Below, piece by piece: positions 7,438 through 15,385 of a stretch of DNA of 64,000 bases (position 1 is the first letter of the stretch; each line of letters opens with the position of its first letter). The DNA lies in contig CAJMPT010000005.1 in the NCBI GenBank assembly GCA_905215465.1, positions 1-64,000 on the forward strand. Reading direction: 5' to 3'. The notes beneath the pieces were generated by a model. The model saw only the letters and a program-made list of their open reading frames with translations. It was not told where the DNA came from and did no database searches. Both the position numbers and the translations under genes were made by a program. This DNA comes from an uncultured bacterium. Lineage in GTDB: Bacteria > Actinomycetota > Coriobacteriia > Coriobacteriales > Atopobiaceae.

Positions 7438-8705
7438 CTCCGGCCCCTCTCCCTGCGCTGGTCCTGCTGGGCCCGCTGCCGCTCGGCGGCGAGGATGCGC
7501 TGCTGCTCGTCCTCATGCCGGCTGCCGCGCTGGTTGTCGCCGGCTTCGCCGCGCTTGTCGCCGTTCCCGTAGCGGGTCTTGAGGGGCATGAGGCCGTTCT
7601 CCGCTATGTAGGCTCGCGCAGCCTCGAGGCGGCGGTACCCCTCGCCGCCCGCCTGGCCGCGGCGCTCGAGCGTCGCCATCCTGAGACCGAACTCCTCGAT
7701 CGACTCGACGTCGAACTTCGCGCAGGTCTCGAGCGCCGAGGAGAGCCTGCTCAGCTCCGAGAGGTCGTTGAGCTCGAGGGCCCGCTCGGCGGCCTCGCGG
7801 ATGCGCGCGGTGCTCGCGTCCGTGGGGCGGTAGGCGCCTTCGCGCTCGAACCGCCGGCGGAGCATCTCCTTGCCGTAGACGAACCCCAGGCGCTCGCCGC
7901 TGACCTTCTTGGACGGCTCCTCTGCCAGGCTGAACACCCAGTCGTCCCGCCTCGCCTTGGCCGAGTTGTCGGCGACGTGCACGCCCAGGGCGTCGAGGAT
8001 GCCGAGGAACTCCGCCTCGTCGCGCGCCGTGGTCTTGGCGAGCGCGACGCGGGCGCGGATGTCGCCGACCCACGAGTAGCCGCCAGAGCGCATGATCTCC
8101 TTCTCGGCACGGCCCAGGTAGACGCTCCTGCGACTCCTGGGCCCGCCCGCGCCGGCGCGCCCTCGCGCCTTCGACGGCGATTCTGGCGCCCGGTCGTTGG
8201 AGAGGCCCGACAGCCCGCGCTCGCGGGCCATGTCCTGAAGGTCTCGGTTGAGGTCCTCGGGGTGCTGGGTCTGCATGCGGTAGCCCGTGCGGAGGTTCGC
8301 GTTGTTCACTACGATGTGCGCGTGGGGTATGCCGCGGGCGTTGTCGTCGTGGTAGACGATGGCGATCTCGTGGTCGCCGAAGTGCTTGAGCGCCCACGAG
8401 CACGCGAGCTCGCGCAGCGCAGCCAGGTCGATGTCGTCGCCGGGGTCCGGCGAGAGCACGAAGTGCTTGAACGTGCGCGCGGGCTTTCCCCTCCAGGGTG
8501 CGTCCGTGCCGAAGGCGGCGCGAGTGGCGTCCATCTCGGCGTCCCAGGCGCAGGCCTCCTTGGCCTCGTCTCCCAGCGCGCCGGCGTCGCGCTCGTCGTA
8601 GCTCAGGTTGAACAGGTCGCGCGCGAGGGCGCGGCCTCCCTTCTCGAGGTAGCGGCGGATGCCTCCGGTCGCGCCGTGGCCGCTTATCGGCTTCAGGATC
8701 GGCAT
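7434..8705 (-). CDS. Mobilization relaxase (HUH, MobA/VirD2-like)
   Basis: 423 residues from the ATG at 8705; the longer open frame upstream overlaps the MobC-like gene and is not credible. The N-terminal domain carries the relaxase metal motif: HFVLSPDP (His81), DHEIAIVYHDD (112-121) and GIPHAHIVVNN (128-130). Relaxases nick oriT and stay bound to the 5' end by tyrosine; Tyr19 and Tyr36 are candidates. The C-terminal half is charged, ending in a Gln/Arg-rich tail. It overlaps the MobC-like gene by 13 nt. No type IV secretion genes are visible, so the element would need a helper. Confidence 0.88.
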   Translation of the reverse strand: MPILKPISGHGATGGIRRYLEKGGRALARDLFNLSYDERDAGALGDEAKEACAWDAEMDATRAAFGTDAPWRGKPARTFKHFVLSPDPGDDIDLAALRELACSWALKHFGDHEIAIVYHDDNARGIPHAHIVVNNANLRTGYRMQTQHPEDLNRDLQDMARERGLSGLSNDRAPESPSKARGRAGAGGPRSRRSVYLGRAEKEIMRSGGYSWVGDIRARVALAKTTARDEAEFLGILDALGVHVADNSAKARRDDWVFSLAEEPSKKVSGERLGFVYGKEMLRRRFEREGAYRPTDASTARIREAAERALELNDLSELSRLSSALETCAKFDVESIEEFGLRMATLERRGQAGGEGYRRLEAARAYIAENGLMPLKTRYGNGDKRGEAGDNQRGSRHEDEQQRILAAERQRAQQDQRRERGRR

Positions 8706-9139
8706 GGCGACCCCTCCACGAGCGAGTCGGCTCCGATGCGCCCGAGCTCGGCCGCCATCTCGCGGGCCGCGGCGTTCACGTCGGCGAGCTCGCGCTCGAT
8801 CGTAGGGACGCTCTCCGCCACGAGGTCGCGGTCGACGCGCCCATGGCGGGCGTGGAAGTTGATGAGGTTCATCGCGTGCACGGCCTGGTTGTAGTGGTAG
8901 CCCCACTTCGTGAGCTCGCGCGACATCGCCCACAGGGCCCTGCGGTCCACGAGTATGCGGTGCTCGTCTCCCGCGTTGGCCTCCGTCGACAACGGTATGC
9001 GCACGAGGTAACGCAGGTACTCCGACTTGCTGAGGCCGGCGCGCTCGCACCGCTCGCAGAGCGCGTCGTAGTCGCCTCCCTCCATGCGGAACGTGACGCG
9101 GCGCTCCTTGCCTTTGGCGACGCCGGCTTCCTCTTCCAT
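8693..9139 (-). CDS. mobC: MobC-like relaxosome protein
   Basis: 148 residues with a ribbon-helix-helix-like start (RRVTFRMEGGDYDALCERCERAGLSKSEYLRYLV) and the downstream LTKWGYHYNQAVHAMN segment typical of MobC proteins. These bind oriT and help the relaxase melt it. AAAGGA lies ahead of the ATG. It is the first gene of the mob operon, adjacent to the inverted-repeat-rich oriT candidate. Confidence 0.85.
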   Translation of the reverse strand: MEEEAGVAKGKERRVTFRMEGGDYDALCERCERAGLSKSEYLRYLVRIPLSTEANAGDEHRILVDRRALWAMSRELTKWGYHYNQAVHAMNLINFHARHGRVDRDLVAESVPTIERELADVNAAAREMAAELGRIGADSLVEGSPCRS

Positions 9140-9152
9140 GGCGGATTCCTTT

Positions 9153-9348
9153 CCTCGGGCCCGCCGCGCGGCGGGCGCGTCTCTCTAGGGGCGCGGGGGA
9201 TCCCCCGCAGGCGGCGGCCCGGCTCGGGCGCCGCCTCTGGGACCGGGCCTCGCGTAAGCGGGCTCCCCAACGGCCCGCGGCATGACGGGTCCGAGGCCGC
9301 CCGGTCCCCAAGTGCTATGGACGCCCGACGCGATGTCGGACGCCATAG
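9153..9348. other. Candidate oriT with several inverted repeats
   Basis: This 200-nt non-coding interval between mobC and parB holds a perfect 18-nt palindrome (9159-9176), a 16-nt one (9193-9208), a nested hairpin with AGGCGGCG arms (9209-9236), and an imperfect repeat right after the parB stop (9315-9348). CGTAAGCGGGCTCCCC at 9253-9268 resembles the nic region of RSF1010-type oriTs (GTAAGTGCGCCCT). Location beside relaxase and MobC genes supports the call. Confidence 0.5.
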
Positions 9349-9349
9349 G

Positions 9350-10306
9350 CTACTTGCTGGATTTCGGGCCTGAGGCCCTTCTGCGGCCCTTACGGGCGCC
9401 TGCGCCCGCCTCCGCGTACGGCGCGGTCATGAGCGCCATCTCCCGCAGCAGCGAGAGGTCGGCCGCGCTCGGGCTCTCGGGCGGGCGCTCGAGGAAGTCG
9501 GCCACGAGCCTCGCGGCCTTCGCGATGCGTCCGTCGGGGCCGGCTTGCGCCTTCCCCTCGCTCCTCACGTAGTCGGAGAGCTCCCGCTTGGTGCGCCGCC
9601 AGGGCTCCATGGCGGCGTGCATCTCCGCCTGGCGCTCCTTCGGCATGCCCGCGAGCGAGCGCACCGCCTCGGCGCTGAGGTTGCCGCGGTCGGCCTCGGC
9701 GGCCCACTCGGGCGAGAGGTCCTCGGCGATCCTGCGGGCCAGCCTCTCCTCGCGCGCGATGGTCTTGCCGGAGATCTTGCGGCCCGTCTGCCGCTCGATG
9801 ATGGCGGCCTTCACGTCGTCGACGCGCATGCCGGAAAGCGACGGGTCCTCGGAGCGCAGGCGCACGGCGTCGCCCCTGAGAGCCTCGGTCGCGGCGGCGC
9901 GCTCGGTCACGGTGAGCGCGCGGGTGAAGTAGTTCGCGGCGTGGAGCAGCGTCACCGCCCGCTCGTCGTCGATGCCCTCGATCACGCGGCAGGGCATCCT
10001 CTCGTAGGCGGGGTCGCCCTTCGCGAGCAGCGCGTAGGCGGCCTTGCGGCGGTGCCCGGAGACCATCTGCCACGAGCCGTCGCCGACCTTGCGCACGAGC
10101 GGTAGGTCGGTGAGTCCGTCCTGGCGTATGGACTCGGCGAGCTCGGCTATGCCGGCCGGGTCCATGGAGTACGCGGCGTTCGCCGGGTGGTCGGCGATGT
10201 CGGCCACCGCTATCTCGGACACCGGGTAGCGCCCGCGGGTGCGCGATGCGCCGTCGAGCAGCCCCGTGATGGTGAAGCCCGCGGCCACCTGGCTAGGCGA
10301 GCTCAC
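9350..10306 (-). CDS. parB: ParB-like partition protein
   Basis: 318 residues from a GTG at 10306 that overlaps the parA end by 14 nt, with GAGGTG upstream. The ParB/Srx N-domain has the signature GHRRKAAY near residue 85 and PLVRKVGDG before it; a helical DNA-binding domain and a basic tail (ARKGRRRA) follow. ParB proteins bind a centromere-like site and stimulate ParA. On a mobilizable element this system may stabilise an excised circle. Recent work gives ParB proteins CTPase activity through the GHRR region; not testable here. Confidence 0.85.
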   Translation of the reverse strand: MSSPSQVAAGFTITGLLDGASRTRGRYPVSEIAVADIADHPANAAYSMDPAGIAELAESIRQDGLTDLPLVRKVGDGSWQMVSGHRRKAAYALLAKGDPAYERMPCRVIEGIDDERAVTLLHAANYFTRALTVTERAAATEALRGDAVRLRSEDPSLSGMRVDDVKAAIIERQTGRKISGKTIAREERLARRIAEDLSPEWAAEADRGNLSAEAVRSLAGMPKERQAEMHAAMEPWRRTKRELSDYVRSEGKAQAGPDGRIAKAARLVADFLERPPESPSAADLSLLREMALMTAPYAEAGAGARKGRRRASGPKSSK

Positions 10307-11057
10307 GGGACACCTCGTCTGCGAGCGCCTTGTAGTCGCGCGCGGGGCGGCTCCCCGGCTCGAAGGCCGCCACCGGCTTCCACTGCCAGCTGCCCTCGCA
10401 GACCTTGCTGCTCGCGTGTATGACCGTCTCGAACTGCTCGCCCGGGAAGAACCCGTCGAGCACGGCCGCGCCCGTGGCCTCGGCGTTGGTCATGCGGCCG
10501 GGCACGCAGGTGCGCAGTATCTTCCAGCGGGGCGTGGGCATGCGCAGCGCGTCGGCGATGGAGCGCGTCGCCTCGACGGTGAGCGCCGTGCCGCGCATCA
10601 CGGTGGAGTCGAGCTTCACGGGGATGACGACCATGCCGCCCTCCGCTGCGGCGAGGTAGGCGTTGAAGGCGAGCCTGCGCATCACCGGGCTGCAGTCGAT
10701 GAGGCAGACGTCGTAGGAGCCCGAGGCGTCGTCGAGGGCGAACTTGAGGCGCTGCTCGCGCAGGAGCATCTCGTTCTGGTCGACGAGGTCGATGGTCGAG
10801 GCCACCACGTCGAGGTTCTCCCCGGCAGCGTAGGCGACCTCCTCCACGGGCGCGCCGCCGTAGAGCAGCTCGACCGACGTGCGCCGCTCGGAGACGGCCC
10901 GGTCGTAGAGGCCGAAGAAGTCTGTGGCAGACGCCTGCGGGTCGAGGTCGACAAGCAGGGTCCGAAGGCCCCGGGCGGCGAAGATCGCCGCCAGGTTCAC
11001 GGCGGTCGTCGTCTTGCCGACGCCGCCCTTGTAGTTGGAAATGGCTATCGTGCGCAT
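10293..11057 (-). CDS. parA: ParA partition ATPase
   Basis: 254 residues from the ATG at 11057, beginning MRTIAISNYKGGVGKTTT. The deviant Walker A KGGVGKTT is at 10-17, LLVDLDPQAS is the second motif near 38-47 and YDVCLIDCSP is Walker B. It is the first gene of parAB. The promoter region carries a 42-nt inverted repeat (11166-11207) likely bound by a regulator. Confidence 0.92.
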   Translation of the reverse strand: MRTIAISNYKGGVGKTTTAVNLAAIFAARGLRTLLVDLDPQASATDFFGLYDRAVSERRTSVELLYGGAPVEEVAYAAGENLDVVASTIDLVDQNEMLLREQRLKFALDDASGSYDVCLIDCSPVMRRLAFNAYLAAAEGGMVVIPVKLDSTVMRGTALTVEATRSIADALRMPTPRWKILRTCVPGRMTNAEATGAAVLDGFFPGEQFETVIHASSKVCEGSWQWKPVAAFEPGSRPARDYKALADEVSRELA

Positions 11058-11165
11058 GGGTCGCGTCCTCTCTAGCGTGGGGCGCGCCTCGGCGCATCCG
11101 GTCCGGCGCGCCCCGAGTCTCGGAGCGTCGGGACAAAACCGTACGGATTTGTCCGACAAGCGGAG

Positions 11166-11207
11166 TGTACCACGAAAACGTACGGATATGTACGCTTTCG
11201 TGGTACA
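11166..11207. promoter_or_regulatory. Long palindromic operator upstream of parA
   Basis: TGTACCACGAAA and its complement TTTCGTGGTACA flank the core CGTACGGATATGTACG. The core is shared with the xre/xis control region at 14234-14283 (14 of 16 positions in one orientation). A related half-copy lies at 11143-11160 next to a TTGTCCGACAA palindrome. Confidence 0.65.
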
Positions 11208-11260
11208 AGGGGTGGATTCGGGGAAACCCGGCCCCGGGAGCCCGGGGCCGGGCGCGCCGC

Positions 11261-11632
11261 CTAGGAGAGCGGCTCCATCTCGCCGAAGCAGTTGATGTGG
11301 TGGCGCAGGAGCGCTCGGTTTTCCTTGACGACCATCATCGCCACCTCGTCGAAGCGGACCGGCGTGTCGGCGTAGTCGTCGCCGTTGCCGGCGAGCCACG
11401 TCGCCGCCAGCGCCTCGCGCAGCCCGCGCGCCCTGTGGGCCTCGGGGAAGCCGTCCGTTCCGATCCGGACCGTGGCGTCGACGAAGACCAGGGTCCCGTC
11501 CTCGTCCACCGCCACGAGGTCGATTCCGCCGATGCCCTCGGGCCCCTGCCAGGCCTCATCGACGATCTCGTAGCCCTTACGCTCGAGGAAGGTCCTGACC
11601 GCGCCCATCGCCTTTTCCTTCATGTCGTTCAT
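11261..11632 (-). CDS. YraN-like (UPF0102) nuclease-fold protein
   Basis: 123 residues; AAGGAG sits 7 nt upstream of the ATG at 11632. The core GIDLVAVDEDGTLVFVDATVR follows the YraN pattern (acidic residue, then a strand with E/D-x-K), but the usual Lys of the VEVK motif is replaced (VDATV), so catalysis is doubtful. YraN-like proteins are often found on mobile elements and near DNA uptake genes. It faces away from parA's promoter, on the same strand. Confidence 0.6.
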   Translation of the reverse strand: MNDMKEKAMGAVRTFLERKGYEIVDEAWQGPEGIGGIDLVAVDEDGTLVFVDATVRIGTDGFPEAHRARGLREALAATWLAGNGDDYADTPVRFDEVAMMVVKENRALLRHHINCFGEMEPLS

Positions 11633-12172
11633 GTCTTGCTCCTTAGACTCGGAGGCCCGCCCCTGTGGCGTGCCTTGCGTCGCGTGAGTCGCATGCGGCG
11701 CGGGCGTGCCGGCAAGGGAGGAAGCGAAGTCGGGCGTGGAAATAGAAGTATTCCGACGGCAGTTTTTCGCGTTGTTCGCGCGCGCAGCGCATGGAGCGAA
11801 GAACCCGAAAAAGTGTCGCGGCCCTTGCGGGCCGCCTGCCGGCGTGCGACCCTGCGCGTCCAAGGAACGCCGGGGCGGGTTTCGGATCGGAAGGGCGCAG
11901 GCGTGCGGCATGGAATCAGGCATGGGCGCCGAGGCTTCCAGGCATGGGATGCGATCTGTCGGCGGTTGCTGGGCTCCCGTGGGATTGGAGACGACGCCGC
12001 GGCGGGAACGACGGCGCGTTCCCGAGTCGCGGTGCCGTGGTCCGCATCGGGACGGCATTCCCCGCGCCGCTTGCGGCCAATATGCGCACGGGATCGCGGT
12101 GGCGAGATGGTTCTCCATGCGGAACGGCTACGGTGCTGCGCAACACGTCCGTCGGAAGAAGGAGGACAGCCA
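11633..12172. other. 540-nt region without a supported gene
   Basis: Open frames exist on both strands, but none has protein-like composition with a ribosome site. The stretch lies between two divergent small genes and ends in the ribosome site of the downstream ORF. Promoters are presumably here, but I see no convincing -35/-10 pair. Confidence 0.4.
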
Positions 12173-12424
12173 ATGATGGATATCAACGAGAAGGACGAGC
12201 GTCGTGAGCTGCTTGACGCGGTGGCGGATGCAGGAAGGCTGGCGAGGGGCCTGGACCAGCTGCTCGAGTCCCTGGCGCACGCCGACCAGCTGGACCTGCT
12301 CGACGTCGAGGGGGTCCTGGCCCTGAGGTCGATAAGCGAGAGGTGCGCCGAGCGCATCGGCGACGCCGCGCGAATCCTGGAGGCGCAAAACGAGATCCTC
12401 TATGTCGAGGAACGGACCGTTTAG
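12173..12424 (+). CDS. Small hypothetical helical protein
   Basis: 83 residues from the ATG at 12173, with AGAAGGAGG well placed upstream. It is acidic and helical throughout (e.g. LDQLLESLAHADQLDLLDVEGVL), with a heptad-like pattern suggesting a coiled coil. A second ATG follows immediately in frame. It is the only plus-strand gene in this part of the element. No family was recognised. Confidence 0.6.
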   Translation: MMDINEKDERRELLDAVADAGRLARGLDQLLESLAHADQLDLLDVEGVLALRSISERCAERIGDAARILEAQNEILYVEERTV

Positions 12425-12507
12425 CTTCCTTTCGCGGAAGATTAACTATTTGCTTTGCGGGCAACACCCTAAAGAATCGCAGTTCCTGGTCGGCGCTTAG
12501 ATGAGCG

Positions 12508-12933
12508 TTAGCCGCGACCCATTCCAAAGATACTTGCATTGTCGGCGTTGTCGTTAGTTTCGACCTCAGTCGCCATCGCCGGGAACGATTCTTCCTGAGA
12601 CGCGTCGTCCACTCGCGAGTCAATAGGCTCGCCGAGCGCCAGGAAGAACCTCATCACGTGCTCGACTCTCTGCTGCAGAGACTCGCTCAGCTCGCTGTAG
12701 GAGGCCGCCAGCCGTACTTCCTTGGCCAACTCCGCCATCGAGTCCTTCAGCGCCTTCTGCACGCTCACAGAGGGTCTCACCTCGACCTGGGTATCGGTGA
12801 GCTTGGCGATGATGTAGTCCTGCCTGTTCATGCCGCTCCAGGCGGCCATCTCGCATATGAGCTTATGCTCCTCGGGCGTGCAGCGGAACGCCATCGTCTT
12901 ACTGCGCTTGCGGGCGCTGTTCTCGCACGGCAT
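12508..12933 (-). CDS. Ribbon-helix-helix mobilization-like protein
   Basis: 141 residues. The N-terminus RSKTMAFRCTPEEHKLICEMAAWSGMNRQDYIIAKL has the strand-helix-helix layout of the RHH/MobC-like proteins, with a helical C-terminal part. It starts 5 nt after the integrase stop codon on the same strand, so it is probably co-transcribed with int. It may be a relaxosome or recombination accessory protein, or a regulator. Confidence 0.6.
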   Translation of the reverse strand: MPCENSARKRSKTMAFRCTPEEHKLICEMAAWSGMNRQDYIIAKLTDTQVEVRPSVSVQKALKDSMAELAKEVRLAASYSELSESLQQRVEHVMRFFLALGEPIDSRVDDASQEESFPAMATEVETNDNADNASIFGMGRG

Positions 12934-12938
12934 CCTTC

Positions 12939-14009
12939 TTATCCCCTCGCCCCGTCAAGGGCGGCGGCCATCTCGTCCTGCTTCGTGGGGAACAGGTGCG
13001 CGTATCGGTAGGTGATGTCCACCGCCTCGTGGCCCATGCGCTCGGCGATGGCCAGCGCGGAGAAGCCCATCTCGATCAGCAGGCTCACGTGGCTGTGGCG
13101 TATGTCGTGTATGCGGATGCGTTTCACGCCAGACGCCTTGCACCCTCGTTCCATCTCGTGGGCCAGGAAGTGCTTGGTAACGGCGAACAGGCGCTCGTCG
13201 GGGGCGACGTCGTCTCGTAGCTCGATGAAGTCCGCCATCTCGTCGCGCAGGAAGGCGGGCATGACGATCGTGCGCACCGACTTGGGCGTCTTGGGATCGG
13301 TCACGGTGTCTACGCCGTGGAGGCTTTGGTACGACTTGTTGATGCGCAGACGCGAACTCTCCAGCATGAAGTCGGACGGAGTGAGCGCCAGAAGCTCGCC
13401 GCAGCGGATGCCCGTCCAGTAGAGCAGCTCGAAGGCGTGGAACGAGAGCGGCTTGTCCATGACGGCCTCGCTGAACCTCAGGTACTCGTCCTTGGTCCAG
13501 AACTGCATCTCGCCGCCCTTCTTCGAGCCCATCTTGTCGACCCTTCGCACCGGGTTGTCGGTGAGCCCGTAGTAGCGCTCGGCGTGGTTGAAGATGGCGT
13601 TGAGTTGGTTGTTCACCGTGCGCAGGTACGTCGGCGCCCAGGGCTTACCGTCGGCGTCCCGGTGTTCAGTAAGCTCGTTCTGCCACCTAATAACGTCGAT
13701 CGGCCTCACATCGCACATGCGCATGTCCCCGAAGAACGGCACGAGCTTGTCGTTGATGATGTACTCCTTGGTGATCCACGTATGCTCGCGTATGCGAGGC
13801 TTCACCTCGGAGGCGTACACCTCAACGAACTCGGAAAACGTCATGTCCATGGCCCCGCCGTTAAGGCTCTTGAACTGGCTTTCCCATACGGCCGCCTCCA
13901 CCTCGGAGGAGAAGCCGCGCTTTGTCTTGTGGCGCTTCGAGCCGCGGGCGTCGCGGTAGTAGCACTGCACGAAGAACGTGCCGTTGCTGTCGTCCTTGTA
14001 CACCGGCAT
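12939..14009 (-). CDS. int: Tyrosine recombinase / integrase
   Basis: 356 residues from the ATG at 14009, with GGAGGTGG upstream inside the end of the xis-like gene. An arm-type DNA-binding domain (1-50) and a SAM-like core-binding domain (56-150) precede the catalytic domain. Catalytic residues are visible: Arg202 (TGIRCGE), His301 and Arg304 (HDIRHSH), His327 (MGHE) and Tyr336 (YRYAHL). It would integrate and excise the element. The gene points away from guaA; the xis-like and xre genes lie between it and guaA. Confidence 0.93.
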   Translation of the reverse strand: MPVYKDDSNGTFFVQCYYRDARGSKRHKTKRGFSSEVEAAVWESQFKSLNGGAMDMTFSEFVEVYASEVKPRIREHTWITKEYIINDKLVPFFGDMRMCDVRPIDVIRWQNELTEHRDADGKPWAPTYLRTVNNQLNAIFNHAERYYGLTDNPVRRVDKMGSKKGGEMQFWTKDEYLRFSEAVMDKPLSFHAFELLYWTGIRCGELLALTPSDFMLESSRLRINKSYQSLHGVDTVTDPKTPKSVRTIVMPAFLRDEMADFIELRDDVAPDERLFAVTKHFLAHEMERGCKASGVKRIRIHDIRHSHVSLLIEMGFSALAIAERMGHEAVDITYRYAHLFPTKQDEMAAALDGARG

Positions 14010-14010
14010 G

Positions 14011-14214
14011 TCAGTCCACCTCCGGGAAGTACAGGGCGTCGAAGACGTCACTTCGAACGCGTCCGCGGATAACCACGCGCCCGCGCGCCTCCTGCTCGGC
14101 GTTTATCTTCCTGATCACCTCGTAGGCGCTGCCTTTCTTGATCCTCAGCAGCTCCGCAACCTCGTCCGCATCCAGCATGTGCGGTCTCGGCGTCTTTGCC
14201 ACCTTCTCGTCCAT
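14011..14214 (-). CDS. Excisionase-like helix-turn-helix protein
   Basis: 67 residues from the ATG at 14214; AGGAGG directly precedes this start, while the alternative ATG at 14229 has none. A MerR/HTH_17-type motif is visible (LDADEVAELLRIKKGSAYEVIRKINAE), typical of Xis and related proteins. It is immediately upstream of int and overlaps its ribosome site, so both are co-transcribed. Its promoter lies in the palindromic region shared with xre. Confidence 0.75.
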   Translation of the reverse strand: MDEKVAKTPRPHMLDADEVAELLRIKKGSAYEVIRKINAEQEARGRVVIRGRVRSDVFDALYFPEVD

Positions 14215-14233
14215 GGCTCCTCCTGTCATTAGC

Positions 14234-14283
14234 GTACAGATACGTACGGTTTACAGATTCAGAGTAAACGTACATATCTGTAC
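14234..14283. promoter_or_regulatory. Operator between xis-int and xre
   Basis: An imperfect 50-nt inverted repeat: GTACAGATACGTACGGTTTA and the complementary arm ending ATATCTGTAC. The motif GTACnGATAyGTAC occurs in both arms and recurs at the parA promoter. It lies between divergent xis and xre genes, as a repressor operator would. Confidence 0.65.
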
Positions 14284-14294
14284 TGTCAATAGAA

Positions 14295-14323
14295 TTGCGT
14301 ACATTTGCGTACGCTGGTAAGAT
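14295..14323 (+). promoter_or_regulatory. Promoter candidate for xre
   Basis: TTGCGT at 14295-14300, a 17-nt spacer, then TAAGAT at 14318-14323. The spacer holds two GCGTAC half-sites (14297-14313), so the regulator may act here too. Confidence 0.45.
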
Positions 14324-14354
14324 GTGCGGGTACGTAATTCCAGGAGGAGGGCGC

Positions 14355-14768
14355 ATGTCCGTAGGCGAGAACATAAGGCGGTACCGCAAGTCGCGCGGCA
14401 TGACGCAAGCGCAGCTTGCCGAGGCGGTCGGCCTGACCGAGGGGGCCGTGCGCCACTACGAGAGCGGCATCCGCGCCGTGAAGCCCGAGCTGCTCGAGTC
14501 CATCGCCGCAGCGCTCGGCGTGTCCGTCAACGCCCTCAAGGATTACGGCGTCGAGACCGCAGGCGACCTCATGTCGCTGCTCGTGCGGCTCGAAGACTCC
14601 TTCGGCATAGTTCCCTCAGCCGACGGTTCGGGCCTCTCCCTGAACCCCAAGGCGCCGCACGCGCCCAAAGCCGCGATGGCGATCGAGTTGTGGGCAGAGA
14701 AGCGCGCACGGCTCGAGAACGGCGAGATCGACGCCGACGAGTACGAGGACTGGAAAGCCTTGCTGTAA
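14355..14768 (+). CDS. XRE-family transcriptional regulator
   Basis: 137 residues from the ATG at 14355 behind AGGAGGAGG. The HTH_3 domain covers residues 5-60 (GENIRRYRKSRGMTQAQLAEAVGLTEGAVRHYESG). The C-terminal part has a conserved-looking NPKAPHAPKAAMAIELWAEKR segment. It is divergent from xis-int and probably represses them and parAB through the shared GTAC-rich operators; the regulation is inferred. Confidence 0.88.
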   Translation: MSVGENIRRYRKSRGMTQAQLAEAVGLTEGAVRHYESGIRAVKPELLESIAAALGVSVNALKDYGVETAGDLMSLLVRLEDSFGIVPSADGSGLSLNPKAPHAPKAAMAIELWAEKRARLENGEIDADEYEDWKALL

Positions 14769-14855
14769 CGGCTCCCCGCATTTCGCAATCAACGCAACCG
14801 AATCAGGACGCCAGGCTAGGCGGTGAGCTCCGCTCGCTCCTGCGTAAGCTGAGTT

Positions 14856-15290
14856 TTTACTCCCCATTGCATGCAAAGGCATTTCAAGCGTAAATGGGGA
14901 GTAAATGACGCGGTGGCTTACATGGCGGCACACGGCAGTACACTGCGGCATTTCCCCTGATTACTCCCGTTTTCATTGAGGCGGCGAGATTCTTTACTCC
15001 CCATTAACCACCTGGGGAAACGCCGTACGGAGACCGTAAAAACGCCCGTTGAGTTCGATTTGAGTTTCACGGGCCCCGAAACGGCCTCGTTTCGTTCTCG
15101 GGGACAAAAATCGCGCGTCTACTCATTCGGGATAAATCTTTACTCCCGTTCCTCCGAATACCGCCCCGTGCCTTGTCGTCTTGAAATACGGGGAGTAAAT
15201 CGCGAAATCGCAGGTGAAAGGGAGTAAAACGGCAAAGAAAAAGCCTCCGTCCCAACGCGGGAACGGAGGCCAGATTACCGTATTTACTCA
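14856..15290. repeat. Eight dispersed copies of a TTTACTCCC motif on both strands
   Basis: Plus-strand copies: TTTACTCCCC at 14856 and 14993, TTACTCCC at 14961, TTTACTCCC at 15139 and the variant TTTACTCA at 15283. Minus-strand copies (GGGAGTAAA): 14897, 15191 and 15220. They fill the gene-free stretch between xre and guaA. Such arrays are typical of integrase arm-binding or Xis sites, inferred here from position. Confidence 0.6.
15233..15270 (-). terminator. Rho-independent terminator reading toward the element (guaA strand)
   Basis: On the minus strand, GCCTCCGTTCCC and its near-complement form a stem of 11-12 bp, followed by TTTTTCTTT. It lies 116 nt past the guaA stop codon and would end guaA transcripts before the element's integrase region. 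Confidence 0.75.
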
Positions 15291-15385
15291 CCGCCGTCGC
15301 TGGCGGCTTTGCCATGACTCTCGTACGAAACGAAACTCAGCGGCACAGTGCGGCACTCAAAAGTGCAGGTCAGAACCCTATCAGC

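Noticed and set aside
7515..8894. 459-residue plus-strand frame across the relaxase
   Set aside because: The relaxase motif PHAHIVVNN and its operon are on the minus strand.
11706..12176. 156-residue plus-strand frame
   Set aside because: Arg/Cys-rich without ribosome site or recognisable motif; left as unannotated region.
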